From: Cyprinodon diabolis
Lineage: Eukaryota; Chordata; Actinopteri; Cyprinodontiformes; Cyprinodontidae
Length of the DNA: 64,000 nt
Assembly: GCA_030533445.1 (NCBI GenBank)
Contig: CM060075.1
Coordinates: 35,333,196 to 35,397,195 of the forward strand
Reading direction: 5' to 3'
Below the pieces are notes generated by a model, which did no database searches, was not told the origin of the DNA, and saw nothing but the letters and a program-made list of their open reading frames with translations. How positions within the stretch are numbered: position 1 is the first letter of the stretch; each line of letters begins with the position of its first letter. This document shows positions 61,978 to 64,000 of this stretch, piece after piece. The position numbers were made by a program, and so were the translations under genes.

Positions 61978-62473
61978 AGCTACAGTGTGTAACTTTTAGC
62001 GACATCTAGCGGTCAGACTGCAGCAACATCTCCCCCCCACCGCTTCTCCCCCCCAACAGTACGGCGAGCGTTACGGGACATAATGTCTTCCACGACGTCC
62101 GCATCACCTACCTTCTCAAGTGATGGTTTGTTTACATAGATAATTTTACAGATAGTATTTCATTAGTCTGTGTAGGGTATAGATTTCATGTAGACTTAAG
62201 ATAATAAATATACCCGTTATTTTTTCTACATCGTTGTGACGTTTTGGCGATCTCGCAATCGCTAGTTTGTTGGCTCCGCGCTGCCGTAGCGCAAAGATGT
62301 CTGCCTCCATGGCTGCGAGACCCGCTCCTATGTAATTATAAATAACGAATTCTAAGGCAACGCAAATATTAAGGTTAAGAGGCTGAGCTCGTAGATGATG
62401 ATAAATAACATAGTTATGTATAATATATTACATTTCTGACTGTATATCCCTGTAATTATTACACACTGTAGCT
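61978..62473. mobile_element. TTAA-type MITE
   Basis: The ends AGCTACAGTGTGTAA and TTACACACTGTAGCT are exact inverses, with TTAA on both sides (61974-61977 and 62474-62477). Length is 496 bp with no coding sequence. It is a common type of fish TTAA MITE with a GCGACATCTAGCGG subterminal motif. Confidence 0.85.
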
Positions 62474-62949
62474 TTAAATGATTATAATAGATTGAAAAAT
62501 CATGGAAAAGATTATGAAAGCTAAAATATGTTGCCAATAAATAGAGCCTTGGAATCGCATCCTAGTTGGCAAAAACATTTAACTGTTTTCCCCATGATGA
62601 TACTTTTCATGGAAAAAGATCTATATGCTAAAAATTTTAATTTTTAGATCAGTAAAAAATTTTTATCAGTTACCATTTTTGGTTCCTTGGAAAGATAAAA
62701 GGTCAAATCTGTCAAAACAATAGACTCAAATTATTAACCTGAGCTTTTATATGCAACAAATCTGTAAGAAAAAAAAAAAGATCAATCTCAATACAAAATG
62801 ATGAAATCATAACAAAGATGTTTCACACAGATGAGCAGTTCAGCTCTTCAGAATCAGGGTCAATCAAAGCACAGATCTGAAAAGCAGCTGAGATGACCCG
62901 ATCATCAGAGTTCATTCTCTAAATCAGAAATCTCTGCCAATACTGACCA

Positions 62950-63910
62950 TCAGCCATCAGGTGATGGTAACTAATGATCAAACGTCCCCAAATCCACAGA
63001 GTTTCTAGTTGATGAAGAGAGGAATAAACACAGTTAAAGGCTTGCCGGTAAATTAAATTCTTCCATGTTATGAAGGGGGACATGTGTTATGTGTGACAGC
63101 ATGTACTGTAGTCTATAAGCTCCATAACATGGGAACAAATTAATTAACCTGCAATTCTTTAACTGTGTTTATTCCTCTCTTCATCTACAACAAATCCTCT
63201 GGATTTGGTGACATTTGATCATTATTTGCCAGTTATGAGAGGGGAATCATATATTTTAGCCATAATCCATTCCCCCTTTGATGATCTTAATGAAATATAT
63301 TTTCTGTTTAAATGTTTATCTAACAATTTAAAAATATCCAAAAAAAAATTGTTCAAACCAAAAGCAGTGGACTTTGTTTTCCAAGTTTGAAGATGTTTTG
63401 CTGTCCATCCACAAAGATTTCTCAATTCCAAATGTCTGGAGCAATGCTACTCCAGACATTTGGAATTGAGATTAAAAATACATTTCATAAAGATCATCAA
63501 ACATACAGTGAGATTTATTTGAACTATTTTGAATTTAAAAATATAAAATAATAAATGTTTTAAAAAATGTTATAGAAAAATAATGACAGTTTCAAAATTC
63601 ACAGGATTTTTTTAATTTTCTCCCATGTTATAGGGGAACGGATTATATCAGATGGCTAAAATATTTTATGTCCCTCTCAGTACTTTGGCAAATAATGATC
63701 AAACGTCCCAAAATCCACAGAGTTTGTTGTTGATGAATAGAGGAATAAACACAGTTAAAGACTTGCAGGTAAATTAATTTCTTCCCATGTTATGGAGGGG
63801 GAATTGTTATGTGTGATAGCATGTAGTCCACTAGAAATGTCCTTAATCCAGTAATCTGTCATATTTTACATTAGAACAGGATTTAGCAGAAAATCTACAC
63901 TCTCATCTCC
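62950..63910. repeat. Unclassified repeat, distal half, rearranged
   Basis: 62970-63070 and 63640-63910 match the inverse of 16630-17000; 63112-63250 matches it directly. The first and second segments therefore form an imperfect inverted pair. A perfect 21-bp hairpin sits at 63421-63470. Confidence 0.6.
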
Positions 63911-64000
63911 CCGTTCAGAGCTAAGCCCCCCGATCCCCTAGAATCCTAGATCCACCCCTGGTCACCAGTTAAGATGTTCACCAGTTAAAGTGGAACAATT

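Overview
The window is vertebrate nuclear DNA, almost certainly from a teleost fish. It holds three multi-exon genes with GT-AG introns, long AT-rich non-coding stretches, and many fish-type repeats: Tc1, hAT and TTAA elements, tRNA-derived SINEs, LINE tails and microsatellites. Nothing prokaryotic is present. I would not name a species. The exons were joined by hand; splice phases agree across every junction and each protein was matched to a recalled human orthologue.

All three genes lie on the minus strand and are read right to left. ovol1 (50069 to 36523, 5 coding exons, 343 codons) encodes a SNAG-type, four-zinc-finger epithelial repressor. dnai2 (29855 to 20248, 12 coding exons, 593 codons) encodes a WD-repeat intermediate chain of the axonemal outer dynein arm. 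mus81 (17449 to beyond position 1, 14 coding exons visible, last exon outside the window) encodes the catalytic subunit of the MUS81-EME structure-specific endonuclease. OVOL1 and MUS81 are also close together in the human genome (11q13), so part of the order looks ancestral; DNAI2 is elsewhere in human. The three products act separately (epithelial transcription, cilia, DNA repair), and no shared pathway is implied.

Layout: 1-17.5 kb is mus81, whose introns carry two near-identical Tc1 elements, a 0.9-kb palindromic TTAA element and several MITEs. 17.5-20.2 kb is intergenic and repeat-rich. 20.2-29.9 kb is dnai2, with SINEs and a solo LTR in its introns. 29.9-36.5 kb is intergenic with one hAT MITE. 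36.5-50.1 kb is ovol1 with a 10-kb first intron. 50.1-64 kb is intergenic: the ovol1 promoter, a nested hAT element, a GATA microsatellite of about 213 bp and a rearranged unclassified repeat.

The best leads are a cluster of OVO/MYB-type CCGTTA sites around the ovol1 start, a canonical-looking SUMO-interacting motif in mus81, an RFX-like X-box just upstream of dnai2, and three copies of one transposon family whose interiors are arrays of short palindromes that differ from copy to copy. I found no self-contained new multi-gene system.
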